Below are positions 17,783 through 28,870 of a stretch of DNA of 64,000 nt, in pieces. The position numbers were made by a program, and so were the translations under genes. The stretch lies in assembly GCF_031846275.1 (NCBI RefSeq), contig NZ_JAVRIB010000010.1, positions 72,616 to 136,615 of the forward strand, in the 5' to 3' direction. Each line of letters begins with the position of its first letter. Position 1 is the first letter of the stretch. Below the pieces are notes generated by a model, which saw nothing but the letters and a program-made list of their open reading frames with translations, had not been told where the DNA came from and did not search any database. Origin of the DNA: Spectribacter hydrogenoxidans. Lineage in GTDB: Bacteria; Pseudomonadota; Gammaproteobacteria; Nevskiales; Salinisphaeraceae.

Positions 17783-18906
17783 CCAGCCCGATCCAGCACG
17801 CGGCCCATCGCCGCCAGAAAGCGTTCGTTCTCGGCCTCGGTACCCACGGTGATACGCAAATGGCGAGGCAGGCCATAACCCGCCATCGGCCGGACGATCA
17901 CGCCCTCCCGCAGCAGGGCCTGAAAGGCCTGATCGCCATCCATGCCCATGTCCGCGGTGACGAAGTTGGCCTGCGACGGCAGTACCTGGCCGCCGAGCGC
18001 TTCCAGGCCAGCGGTCAGGGCGGGTAGCGCCGCATTGTTGTGATCGACGGATCGGGTCAGGTGAGCCTCGTCGCCCAGCGCCGCCTCGGCCGCAGCCAGG
18101 GCCAGGCTGTTGACGTTGAACGGCTGGCGTACCCGGTTGAGCCGGTCGGCGATATCCGCATGTGACAGGGCATATCCCACCCGCATCCCGGCCAGCCCGT
18201 AGGCCTTGGAGAAGGTCCGGGTCACCACCAGGTTGGGATAGCGCTCGAGCCAGGCGCGGCTGTCCGGCCGCTGATCCGGCGACTGATATTCGCAGTAGGC
18301 CTCGTCCAGCACCACCATCACCCGGGCCGGCACCTGTTCCAGCAACGACTCGATCGCCGCCGGTGGCAGCCAGGTACCGGTGGGATTGTTGGGATTGGCG
18401 ATGAACAGGATGCGGGTGTCGTCATCCACCATCGCGGCCAGCTGACCGGCATCATGGCCGTATGGCATGACCGAATCCGGCGCCCGGGCCTCGGCCCAGC
18501 GCACCCCCGCGTTCATGCCCAGGGCCACCAGCGCATAGATGGCGAAGGCGTGCCGCGCCATCACGATGTTGGTGCCCGGCCCCAGCAGGATCTGGCCCAG
18601 CAGGCACAGCAGATCATTGGAGCCATTGCCCAGGGTGATGCGCGCCGGATCGATGTCGTGAAACGACGCCAGCGCCTGCTTGAGTCGGTAGCCGGTGCCG
18701 TCCGGATAGCGCGCGCCTTCGGCGGCTGCGTCGGTCACCGCCGCCACCGCCTTCGGCGAGGGGCCGAAGGGATTTTCGTTGGACGCCAGTTTGATGATGT
18801 CGGTCAGACCCAGCTCCCGGCGCAGGGTCTCCACCGGCTTGCCGGGTTCGTAGGGCGCCAGGGACTGGATCCCCGCATTGACATGGTCTAGCAGCGAACT
18901 GGGCAT
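17779..18906 (-). CDS. hisC: Histidinol-phosphate / aromatic aminotransferase (HisC2 type)
   Basis: 375 residues, PLP-dependent class I aminotransferase. LASNENPFGPSPKA, NPNNPTGT, DEAYCEY and the Schiff-base lysine in TRTFSKAYGLAGMRVG are present. Lying between pheA and tyrA and away from any his genes, this copy probably transaminates phenylpyruvate and hydroxyphenylpyruvate as well as or instead of imidazole acetol phosphate (inference from context). ATG 18906 is 38 bases after the pheA stop. Confidence 0.92.
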   Translation of the reverse strand: MPSSLLDHVNAGIQSLAPYEPGKPVETLRRELGLTDIIKLASNENPFGPSPKAVAAVTDAAAEGARYPDGTGYRLKQALASFHDIDPARITLGNGSNDLLCLLGQILLGPGTNIVMARHAFAIYALVALGMNAGVRWAEARAPDSVMPYGHDAGQLAAMVDDDTRILFIANPNNPTGTWLPPAAIESLLEQVPARVMVVLDEAYCEYQSPDQRPDSRAWLERYPNLVVTRTFSKAYGLAGMRVGYALSHADIADRLNRVRQPFNVNSLALAAAEAALGDEAHLTRSVDHNNAALPALTAGLEALGGQVLPSQANFVTADMGMDGDQAFQALLREGVIVRPMAGYGLPRHLRITVGTEAENERFLAAMGRVLDRAG

Positions 18907-18944
18907 CGGCGAGAAAACGGTTGGCGTAAGTGGCGGCAGCGCCG

Positions 18945-20030
18945 TCAGAGCACGGCCCGGGGATAGGACCCCAGAATCTTGAGATGGGCCGCTTCGGCCT
19001 CGATCCGGTCGATGACCTGCCGGACGCGATCCTCGGCCACGTGGCCTTCCAGATCGATGAAGAAATTGTAGTCCCAGGCCTGACGCCGGGACGGCCGCGA
19101 CTCGATGCGCGACAGATCCACGCCGGCGTCGGCGGCCGGGGCCAGCAGCCGGTGCAGCATGCCCGGCCGGTTGTGGATGGATACCAGAATGGACGTCATG
19201 TCCTCGCCGGTGGCCGGCACCGACTGACGGCCCAGCACCAGGAAACGGGTGGTGTTGTTGGGCTCGTCCTCGATATTGGCGCACAGGATCGGCAGTTCGT
19301 AGAGCTCCGACGCCGCCCGGCCGGCAATCGCGGCGGCGGCTGGCTCGTCGCGGACCATGCGGGCTGCCTCGCCGTTGCTGGCAACCGCCTCGCGCATCAC
19401 GCTGGGCAGCTTGGCGTCCAGCCACTTGCGGCACTGCGCCAGCGACTGGGCATGCGACACCACCCGCTTGACCTCGCTGAGGTCTGACGCATGCGACAAC
19501 AGATGATGATGCACCGCCAGTGCCACCTCGCCGACGATCGACAGGCGGCTTCCCACCAGCTGGTCCAGCGTGTGACTGACCACGCCCTCGGTGGAATTTT
19601 CCACCGGCACCACGCCGTAATCGGCGTTGCCAGCCTCCACCTCGCGGAATATCTCGTCGATCGCCGCCAGCGGTACCGCCGTGACCGAATGTCCGAAATG
19701 CTTGTAGACCGCCGCCTGGGTGTAGGTGCCTTCCGGCCCCAGGTAGGCCACCTTGAGCGGCGACTCCAGGGCCAGACAGGCCGACATCACCTCGCGCATC
19801 AGACGCACGACGGTTTCGTCGGACAACGGCCCGCGGTTGCGTGCCGCCACCGCCCGCAGAACCTCGGCCTCGCGGGCAGGGCGATAGCAGTCGCCGGCCT
19901 CGCCGTCGATATCCGCCTTGATACGGGCGATTTCCTGGGCCAGACCCGCCCGTTCGCCGATCAGCGCCTGCAGCTGCTCGTCGAGCCGGTCGATGCGGTC
20001 ACGCGCCGCCTTGAGGCCATCGTCGGTCAT
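18945..20030 (-). CDS. pheA: Bifunctional chorismate mutase / prephenate dehydratase
   Basis: 361 residues. N-terminal AroQ chorismate mutase helices (residues 1-90, RDRIDRLDEQLQALIGERA), prephenate dehydratase from VAYLGPEGTYTQAAVYKHFG, with VPVENSTEGVVSHTLD and the conserved TTRFLVLGRQ, then a C-terminal ACT domain with the phenylalanine-binding ESRPSR motif. Feedback inhibition by phenylalanine is expected. Four bases separate it from serA. Confidence 0.96.
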   Translation of the reverse strand: MTDDGLKAARDRIDRLDEQLQALIGERAGLAQEIARIKADIDGEAGDCYRPAREAEVLRAVAARNRGPLSDETVVRLMREVMSACLALESPLKVAYLGPEGTYTQAAVYKHFGHSVTAVPLAAIDEIFREVEAGNADYGVVPVENSTEGVVSHTLDQLVGSRLSIVGEVALAVHHHLLSHASDLSEVKRVVSHAQSLAQCRKWLDAKLPSVMREAVASNGEAARMVRDEPAAAAIAGRAASELYELPILCANIEDEPNNTTRFLVLGRQSVPATGEDMTSILVSIHNRPGMLHRLLAPAADAGVDLSRIESRPSRRQAWDYNFFIDLEGHVAEDRVRQVIDRIEAEAAHLKILGSYPRAVL

Positions 20031-20034
20031 GGTG

Positions 20035-21225
20035 TCAGCTGCTGCGTTCGCTCACGGCGTTGAGGTAACGCACCGACAGTACGCCTTCAATGCCCCGGAT
20101 TTCCTCCAGCACCGCCTCGTCGGCTTCGGTGTCGACGTCCACCAGGGTATAGGCGATCTGGTTGCGCGACTTGTTGATCAGGTCCGCGATGTTGAGTTTA
20201 TGCCGGGCCAGGGTGGAGGAAATCTGCCCCACCATGTTGGGCACGTTGGCGTTGACAATGCAGATGCGATGCGCGCCGTCGGTGGGCGGCATGATGGTTT
20301 CGGGGAAATTCACCGAATTGCGGACGTTGCCCACTTCGAGGTAGTCCCGGATCTGATCCGCCACCATCACCGCGCAGTTGTCCTCGGCCTCGTCGGTGGA
20401 AGCACCCAGATGCGGCAGCGACACCACCTTCGGGTGATTCTTCGACGCCATCGTGGGGAAGTCGCACACGTAGGTGCTCAGTTTTTCCGCATCCAGCGCT
20501 TCCAGCACCGCCGCCTCGTCCACGATCTCCGCCCGGGAGAAGTTGAGCAGCACCGAATTCTGACGCATCAGGCGCAGGCGCTTGGCGTCGATCAGATTCT
20601 CGGTCCCCTCGACCAGCGGCACGTGAATCGACACGAAATCGGAGCGCGAGAGGAGCTCATCCACCGACAGCGCCTGCTCCACGCCGGCATGCAGCCGCCA
20701 GGCATTGCTCACGGTAATGCCCGGGTCGTAGCCGAGCACGTTCATGCCCAGGTCACGGGCCGTGTTGGCCACCTTCACGCCGATGGCGCCCAGGCCGACC
20801 ACACCGATGGTCCGGCCCGGCAGCTCCACGCCCTTGAACTGCTTCTTGCCGGCTTCGACCTTCTTCTTGAGGCCCGGCTCGCTGTCATCCAGCTTCTGCA
20901 CGTAATCCCAGGCCTGGACGATGTTGCGGGCCGCCAGGAACAATCCCGCCAGCACCAGCTCCTTGACCGCGTTGGCGTTGGCGCCCGGGGCGTTGAACAC
21001 CGGCACGCCGCGCTCGCTCATGCGATCGACCGGGATGTTGTTGACCCCGGCGCCGGCACGACCGATGGCCTTGATGGTGTCATCCAGATCCAGGCCGTGC
21101 ATGTCGGCCGACCGCACCATCACGGCATCGGGCCGCGATAGCTCGGAAGCCACTTCGTAGAGATTACGGGGAAACCGATCGAGTCCGAGCGGCGAGATGT
21201 TGTTAAGCGTCTGAATTCGGTACAT
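20035..21225 (-). CDS. serA: D-3-phosphoglycerate dehydrogenase
   Basis: 396 residues, short SerA form: catalytic and Rossmann domains (GVVGLGAIGVKVAN, then HVPLVEGTENLID and the catalytic His in LPHLGASTDEAEDN) followed directly by a C-terminal ACT domain. First step of serine synthesis. It is inserted between serC and pheA, so serine and aromatic genes are in one run. A long inverted repeat lies in the 152-base gap after serC. Confidence 0.94.
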   Translation of the reverse strand: MYRIQTLNNISPLGLDRFPRNLYEVASELSRPDAVMVRSADMHGLDLDDTIKAIGRAGAGVNNIPVDRMSERGVPVFNAPGANANAVKELVLAGLFLAARNIVQAWDYVQKLDDSEPGLKKKVEAGKKQFKGVELPGRTIGVVGLGAIGVKVANTARDLGMNVLGYDPGITVSNAWRLHAGVEQALSVDELLSRSDFVSIHVPLVEGTENLIDAKRLRLMRQNSVLLNFSRAEIVDEAAVLEALDAEKLSTYVCDFPTMASKNHPKVVSLPHLGASTDEAEDNCAVMVADQIRDYLEVGNVRNSVNFPETIMPPTDGAHRICIVNANVPNMVGQISSTLARHKLNIADLINKSRNQIAYTLVDVDTEADEAVLEEIRGIEGVLSVRYLNAVSERSS

Positions 21226-21250
21226 GGGCTCTTGCTTTGAAGAAAACTTT

Positions 21251-21346
21251 AACCACAGATTTCGCGGGCTACCGCAGATGTTTAACGAAAATTCTCAACC
21301 ATTTGTTTCCGTTATTTAATCTGTGAAATCTGCGTAATCTGCGGTT
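21251..21346. repeat. CAGATT-type inverted repeat between serC and serA
   Basis: Left arm AACCACAGATTTCGCGGGCT continuing ACCGCAGATG; right arm AATCTGTGAAATCTGCG then TAATCTGCGGTT. The right arm is three 9-base units on the reverse strand (CGCAGATTA, CGCAGATTT, CACAGATT). A+T-rich loop of about 40 bases. Different core from the GCAAAG elements at 8308 and 26661 but the same AACCGCA end and 9-base periodicity. Confidence 0.85.
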
Positions 21347-21377
21347 ACCTCTTATCGGCGTGGACGCAATGCTTGCG

Positions 21378-22454
21378 TCAGCCGTTGCGCTGTTCGAAAT
21401 CGCGCATGAAATCGATCAGCGCTTCCACGCCGGCCTCCGGCATGGCGTTGTAGATGCTCGCGCGCATGCCGCCCACCGACCGATGCCCCTTGAGCGACGA
21501 CAGGCCGGCTTCCCCCGCTTCGCTGAGGAAGGTCTTGTCCAGACCGTCGTCCGCCAGCAGGAACGGCACATTCATGCGTGACCGGGCGGCCGGATCCACC
21601 GGGTTGCGGTAGAAGTCACTCTGATCGATGAAGTCGTACAGCCGCGATGCCTTGCGGGCGTTGGTGGCGGCCATGGTCTCCAGGCCGCCGTTGTCCAGCA
21701 GCCAGCGGAACACCAGGCCGCAGACGTACCAGGCGAAACAGGACGGCGTATTGAGCATGGAGTCGGCCTCCAGCTGGGCCTGCCAGTCCAGCACCATCGG
21801 CGTGGCCGGCGCCGCGTGGCCGAGCAGGTCGTCACGCACGATCACCATGCAGATGCCCGCGGGGCCCGCGTTCTTCTGGGCGCCGGCGTAGATCACGCCG
21901 TAACGCGACACGTCCACCGGCCGAGACAGGAAATTCGACGACATGTCGGCCACCAGCGGCACGTCACTGCCCAGGTCGGGGTCGTTCGGGAACTCCACGC
22001 CCTGGATGGTCTCGTTGGGCGTGATGTGCACGTAGCGGGAAGCGGCATCCAGATCCCAGTCGCTCTGGGCGGGAATCGAGGTGAAACCGTCATCACCGGT
22101 GGCGGCCACGCGAGCGTCGAGATACTTGCCGGCTTCCTTGTGGGCCTTCTTGCCCCAGTTGCCGGTCACGATGTAGTCAGCCCGATCGCCGGGCAGATTC
22201 AGTGGCACGCCGGCGAACTGGGCGGTGGCCCCGCCCTGCAGGAACAGGATGCGGTAGTTGTCCGGCACCGCCAGCAGCGTGCGCAGATCCTGCGTGGCCT
22301 GCTCGGCGATGGATACGAACTCCGGCCCGCGGTGACTCATTTCCATGACGGACATGCCGCTGCCCTGCCAGTCCAGCATGTCGTCGCGCACCTGGGCGAG
22401 CACGCTTTCCGGCAACGTCGCCGGGCCTGCACTGAAATTGAACACTCGTGCCAT
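21378..22454 (-). CDS. serC: Phosphoserine aminotransferase
   Basis: 358 residues; second step of serine synthesis and also used in pyridoxal phosphate synthesis. Start MARVFNFSAGPATLPESVL and the PLP-lysine context YAGAQKNAGPAG are typical; HRSVGGMRASIYNAMP near the end is the family C-terminal motif. Lies between gyrA and serA, the common gammaproteobacterial order with serA added. Confidence 0.96.
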   Translation of the reverse strand: MARVFNFSAGPATLPESVLAQVRDDMLDWQGSGMSVMEMSHRGPEFVSIAEQATQDLRTLLAVPDNYRILFLQGGATAQFAGVPLNLPGDRADYIVTGNWGKKAHKEAGKYLDARVAATGDDGFTSIPAQSDWDLDAASRYVHITPNETIQGVEFPNDPDLGSDVPLVADMSSNFLSRPVDVSRYGVIYAGAQKNAGPAGICMVIVRDDLLGHAAPATPMVLDWQAQLEADSMLNTPSCFAWYVCGLVFRWLLDNGGLETMAATNARKASRLYDFIDQSDFYRNPVDPAARSRMNVPFLLADDGLDKTFLSEAGEAGLSSLKGHRSVGGMRASIYNAMPEAGVEALIDFMRDFEQRNG

Positions 22455-22586
22455 GTAAACCTTCTTGTGTTGAAGAATGCGATGAAAGACCCGTCGTTTC
22501 GCGGGCGCACAGCCTGAACGACTATCGTGACCCGCCCATGGCAGGACGGCGAGAATCGCGTCGGCGCGGGCGCCGGATCGGTGCGA

Positions 22587-25133
<2,547 letters not shown>

Positions 25134-25237
25134 AAATGTACACACGTTCATGCGGGCCGGCCGCTAGTGCGGCCCGGGCCGGGAGGTGGGTGCCCGGCGT
25201 GCGGATGCGCACGCAAACAGGCCTGATCAAGCGGCGC

Positions 25238-25243
25238 ATTTTA
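25238..25243 (-). promoter_or_regulatory. Candidate extended -10 promoter for gyrA
   Basis: On the minus strand TGCTAAAAT followed by GCGCC: an extended -10 (TGC-TAAAAT) about 105 bases before the gyrA start. No strong -35 is needed for this class and none is obvious. Confidence 0.5.
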
Positions 25244-25284
25244 GCATAGGCGGGGCATGCCGACACCTGCCGCGAGGCCCCGTC

Positions 25285-25293
25285 TGATATAGT
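25285..25293 (+). promoter_or_regulatory. Candidate extended -10 promoter for mtaD
   Basis: TGATATAGT, an extended -10 (TGA-TATAGT), ends 36 bases before the mtaD ATG. Together with the gyrA box it makes a compact divergent promoter region in the 196-base gap. Confidence 0.5.
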
Positions 25294-25329
25294 CCCGGCC
25301 ATCGCGACATCGCCCGCCACACGCCCCTG

Positions 25330-26655
25330 ATGAGTGCCTCCCGTCAGCACATTGACACGCTGATCCTGCCGCGCTGGTTGATTCCGGTGGCGCCCTCGGG
25401 CGCGGTGCTCGAAGGCCATGCCCTGGCGGTGGACGGCGGCCGCATCCTGGCGGTGCTGCCGGCCGCGGAAGCCGGCGAGCGCTTCACTGCACGGGAGACC
25501 ATCGAACTCCCGCGACAGGCCCTGATTCCCGGGCTGATCAACGCCCATACCCACGCGGCGATGAATCTGATGCGGGGGTTGGCCGACGACCTACCCCTGA
25601 TGCAGTGGCTGCAGGAACACATCTGGCCCGCGGAAGGCCGCTTCGTGTCCGAAGGCTTCTGCGCCGACGGGGTACAGCTGGCCACCGCCGAGATGTTGCG
25701 CGGCGGCACCACCTGCTTCAACGACATGTACTTCTTCCCCGATGTCACCGCCGCGACTACTGCGCGCATCGGCATGCGGGCAGCCATCGGCATGATCCTG
25801 ATCGATTTCCCCACCCCCTGGGCCAGTACCACCGAGGAATACCTGGCCAAGGGCCAGCAGGTGCGCGACGCCTACCGCGATCATCCGCTGATCAGCACCA
25901 ACTTCGCGCCGCATGCGCCCTACACCGTGTCCGACGAGCCGCTGCGGGCGGTGCGCACCCGGGCCGACGAGATGGACCTGCGGGTCCACATGCACGTGCA
26001 CGAGACCGCCTTCGAGGTGGAACAGGCCGAACAGAACGACGGTCGCCGCCCGCTGGCCCGGCTGGCCGACTTGGGTCTGGTCACGCCCAATCTGCTGGCT
26101 GTGCACATGACCCAGCTCACGGATGCGGAGATCGCGGATTGCGCCCGCGCCGGCGTCCACGTGCTGCATTCGCCGGAGTCGAATCTCAAGCTGGCAAGCG
26201 GCCTGTGCCCGGTGGCGAAATTGCTGGACGCCGGGGTCAACGTGGCGCTCGGCACCGACGGCGCCGCCAGCAACAACGATCTGGACATGATCGGCGAGAT
26301 GCGCACCGCTGCCCTGATCGGCAAGCTTGCCGCCGGTGACGCGGCCGCCCTGCCCGCCGCCACCGTTCTCCAGATGGCCACCCTCAACGGTGCCCGGGCG
26401 CTGGGCCTGGACGCGGACACCGGCTCCCTGGAGCCAGGCAAGTGGGCGGATTGCACCGCCATCGACCTGGACACCCCGGAAACCCGCCCCCTGTACGACC
26501 CGGTGGCGCAGATCGTCTACAGCAGCGACCGTCGTCAGGTCACCGACACCTGGGTGGCCGGCAAACGTTTGCTGCGGGACCGCCAGCTGACCACCATCGA
26601 TCTTGACGACACGCTGGCCCGCGTCGATCACTGGCAGACACTTCTGCGGACCTGA
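25330..26655 (+). CDS. mtaD: 5-methylthioadenosine/S-adenosylhomocysteine deaminase-type amidohydrolase (MtaD / TRZ-ATZ family)
   Basis: 441 residues. Metal-dependent amidohydrolase: NAHTHAAMNLMRG (first two His, residues about 70-82), HVHETAFEVE, VHMTQLTD and the metal/catalytic Asp in GTDGAASNNDLDM. Deaminates adenosyl by-products of SAM use in characterised relatives. It is next to ubiG-mupP-yciK, the order known from Pseudomonas, where mtnA also lies alongside; mtnA is not present here. Confidence 0.9.
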   Translation: MSASRQHIDTLILPRWLIPVAPSGAVLEGHALAVDGGRILAVLPAAEAGERFTARETIELPRQALIPGLINAHTHAAMNLMRGLADDLPLMQWLQEHIWPAEGRFVSEGFCADGVQLATAEMLRGGTTCFNDMYFFPDVTAATTARIGMRAAIGMILIDFPTPWASTTEEYLAKGQQVRDAYRDHPLISTNFAPHAPYTVSDEPLRAVRTRADEMDLRVHMHVHETAFEVEQAEQNDGRRPLARLADLGLVTPNLLAVHMTQLTDAEIADCARAGVHVLHSPESNLKLASGLCPVAKLLDAGVNVALGTDGAASNNDLDMIGEMRTAALIGKLAAGDAAALPAATVLQMATLNGARALGLDADTGSLEPGKWADCTAIDLDTPETRPLYDPVAQIVYSSDRRQVTDTWVAGKRLLRDRQLTTIDLDDTLARVDHWQTLLRT

Positions 26656-26660
26656 AGATC

Positions 26661-26738
26661 AAACGCAAAGGACGCAAAGCTCGCCGAGGGTTTTCTCAAT
26701 CCATCCCGGCTTTGCGTTCTTCGCGTCCTTTGCGGTTA
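26661..26738. repeat. GCAAAG-type inverted repeat between mtaD and ubiG
   Basis: Left arm AAACGCAAAGGACGCAAAG, right arm CTTTGCGTTCTTCGCGTCC then TTTGCGGTT, with a 30-base loop. Units of 9 bases (CGCAAAGGA, CGCAAAG; on the other strand CGCAAAGGA, CGCGAAGAA, CGCAAAG). It ends 14 bases before the ubiG ATG, so it must be transcribed within the operon or separate it from mtaD. Confidence 0.88.
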
Positions 26739-26752
26739 ATGTTGAGCGAACC

Positions 26753-27466
26753 ATGAGCAACACCAGTCAACAGGAAGAACTCGTCAAATTCGATGCCCTG
26801 GCCCAGCGCTGGTGGGATCCCGACGGCGACATGCGCCCCCTGCACGACATCAATCCGGCGCGCACAAGCTGGATCGACCGCCGGGTAGGCCTGGCCGGCA
26901 AGCGAGTGCTGGACGTGGGCTGCGGGGCCGGCCTGCTCAGCGAGGCGATGACTCGCGCTGGTGCCCACGTGATCGGTATCGATCTGGCGCCGGGATTGAT
27001 CGAGGCCGCCACGGCACATGCGGCCGACAGTGGCCTGGACGTAGTCTATCAGTGTCGGAGCACCCGCGATCTGGCCGCCGAGGCCGCCGGCCGCTTCGAT
27101 CTGGTCACCTGTCTGGAAATGCTCGAACACGTCGACGATCCCGGCGTGATCGTGGATGACTGCGCCCGGCTGGTGAAGCCCGGCGGCGCGGTCGTGTTCT
27201 CCACCATCAATCGCAGCCCCGCCGCCTGGCTGCTGGCGATTGCCGGTGCCGAGTACGTGCTCGGCCTGCTACCGCGCGGCACCCACGAATACGCCAAGTT
27301 CATCCGGCCGTCGGAACTGTCCGGCTGGGCACGCCACAGCGGACTGGCCACCCGGGAAATCGCCGGCATGCACTACAACCCCTTCCTGCGCACTACCCGT
27401 TTCGGCACCCGGCCGGACGTCAACTATTTCCTGCACGCGGTCCGCCCGACCGGGGACGGCGCATGA
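26753..27466 (+). CDS. ubiG: Bifunctional 2-polyprenyl-6-hydroxyphenol methylase / 3-demethylubiquinol 3-O-methyltransferase
   Basis: 237 residues from ATG 26753. SAM-binding DVGCGAGLLSEAM, the acidic IGIDLAPG and the family-specific RWWDPDGDMRPLHDINPAR and GTHEYAKFIRPSEL blocks identify UbiG. Makes both O-methylations in ubiquinone synthesis. Overlaps the next gene by four bases. Confidence 0.96.
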   Translation: MSNTSQQEELVKFDALAQRWWDPDGDMRPLHDINPARTSWIDRRVGLAGKRVLDVGCGAGLLSEAMTRAGAHVIGIDLAPGLIEAATAHAADSGLDVVYQCRSTRDLAAEAAGRFDLVTCLEMLEHVDDPGVIVDDCARLVKPGGAVVFSTINRSPAAWLLAIAGAEYVLGLLPRGTHEYAKFIRPSELSGWARHSGLATREIAGMHYNPFLRTTRFGTRPDVNYFLHAVRPTGDGA

Positions 27467-28146
27467 GCCGTCACGGGGTCCTGCTGGACCTGGACGGCAC
27501 CCTGCTCGACACCGCGCCCGACCTGGCCGGCGCCCTCAACGATCTGCGCCGCGAACGGGGCCTGACCCCGCTGCCGCTGGCCGCCCTGCGTCACACCGCC
27601 TCGATGGGCGGGCGCGGCATGCTTTTCCGCGGCCTGGGACTGACGCCGAATGACACTGAATATTCAGATGCTTACGGGAGATTCCTCACCTGTTACCGTA
27701 AGCGCTTGGTGGACATCGTCCAGCCGTTCCCCGGCATCCGCGCCGCGCTGGGCGAAATCGCGGCGGCAGGGCACGTGTGGGGCGTGGTCACCAACAAGAT
27801 GAGCGCCCTGGCCAACCCGCTGATGACCGCCATGGCCTTCTCTCCGCCGCCGGCCTGCGTCATTGGCGGCGACAGCGCCGCCCGGGCCAAGCCCCATCCC
27901 GACCCGCTGTTGCTGGCCTGCGAACAGCTCGGGCTGGCGCCGGCCGACTGCATCTACGTCGGTGATTCCGACCGGGACATCGCTGCCGGCCGGGCCGCCG
28001 GCATGCCCACCATCGGCGTGCTCTACGGCTATTTCGACGGCGACGAGGACGTCGCCGGCTGGGGCGCCGATCAGCTCATAACCCAGGCATCGGAACTGCC
28101 TGCTGCCGTGGCCGACCTTCTGTCCATCCGGGAAACCCATGCCTGA
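27463..28146 (+). CDS. mupP: HAD phosphatase, probable N-acetylmuramic acid 6-phosphate phosphatase MupP (annotated elsewhere as Gph)
   Basis: 227 residues. HAD motif I DLDGTLLDTAPD, motif II WGVVTNK, motif III Lys in KPHPDPLLLAC and motif IV GDSDRDIAAGRAAG. In Pseudomonas the ubiG-X-yciK position is held by MupP, which feeds cell-wall recycling to UDP-MurNAc (bypassing de novo MurA and giving fosfomycin tolerance). The MupP-like tail YGYF....WGAD also fits. Phosphoglycolate phosphatase is the main alternative; sequence alone does not settle substrate. Confidence 0.75.
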   Translation: MSRHGVLLDLDGTLLDTAPDLAGALNDLRRERGLTPLPLAALRHTASMGGRGMLFRGLGLTPNDTEYSDAYGRFLTCYRKRLVDIVQPFPGIRAALGEIAAAGHVWGVVTNKMSALANPLMTAMAFSPPPACVIGGDSAARAKPHPDPLLLACEQLGLAPADCIYVGDSDRDIAAGRAAGMPTIGVLYGYFDGDEDVAGWGADQLITQASELPAAVADLLSIRETHA

Positions 28147-28870
28147 ACCCGCATTGCAGGATCGCGTGATCCTGATAACCGGCGCCACCGGCGGTTTCGG
28201 CCGCGCCCTGGCCGAGGCCGCCGCCGCGGCCGGCGCCCAGCTGGTGCTGGCCAGCCGCCAGCAGAAGAAGCTGGAAGCGCTTTCCGACCGCCTCACGGCG
28301 GCCGGCGGGCCCGCCCCCTGCCTGTTCCCGGTGGATTTCACCCGCGCCAGCGGCAATCCCTATCAGGCGCTGGCCGAAGGCATCGAGGCCGATCTGGGGC
28401 GGCTGGATGGTGTGGTACATGCCGCCGTGCGCTTCCAGGCACTCACGCCGCTGGCTGGGCTGGAACTGGAGGAGTGGCAACGCGCCCTGCACCTGGGGCT
28501 GACCGTGCCCTTCGCGCTCACCCAGGCCTGCCTTCCGCTGCTGGGCCAGTCGCCGGATGCCTCAGTGGTGTTTCTGGATGACGAGGTCGGGCGCGGCGAC
28601 ACCGCGTTCTGGGGCGGCTACGCGGTCGCCAAGGCGGGAGTATCGGCGCTGATGGCGCTGTTCGCCACCGAACACGGCCATCGCGAGGCATTGCGCTTCA
28701 ATGCCCTGCGCCCGGGGCCGATGGCCACGCCGTTACGGGCTCGCGCCTTTCCCAGCCGGGACGACAACGCACAGCCGACAGACCGGGCGGTATCGGCCTG
28801 TTTACATCTGCTGGGACCGTCAGGCCACGGCATCAACGGGCAAACGCTGGATCCGGGCCAGGGCGTCTAG
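28139..28870 (+). CDS. yciK: YciK-family short-chain dehydrogenase with substituted catalytic Ser
   Basis: 243 residues. Cofactor loop TGATGGFGRALAEAA, then HAAVRF in place of the NAG motif, and catalytic YAVAK. In YciK the strand before the active site ends TSSSVGR with the catalytic Ser; here the equivalent is FLDDEVGR, so Ser is replaced by acidic residues while Tyr and Lys are kept. Overlaps mupP by eight bases and converges on rluB with a four-base overlap. Substrate of YciK is unknown. Confidence 0.87.
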   Translation: MPEPALQDRVILITGATGGFGRALAEAAAAAGAQLVLASRQQKKLEALSDRLTAAGGPAPCLFPVDFTRASGNPYQALAEGIEADLGRLDGVVHAAVRFQALTPLAGLELEEWQRALHLGLTVPFALTQACLPLLGQSPDASVVFLDDEVGRGDTAFWGGYAVAKAGVSALMALFATEHGHREALRFNALRPGPMATPLRARAFPSRDDNAQPTDRAVSACLHLLGPSGHGINGQTLDPGQGV

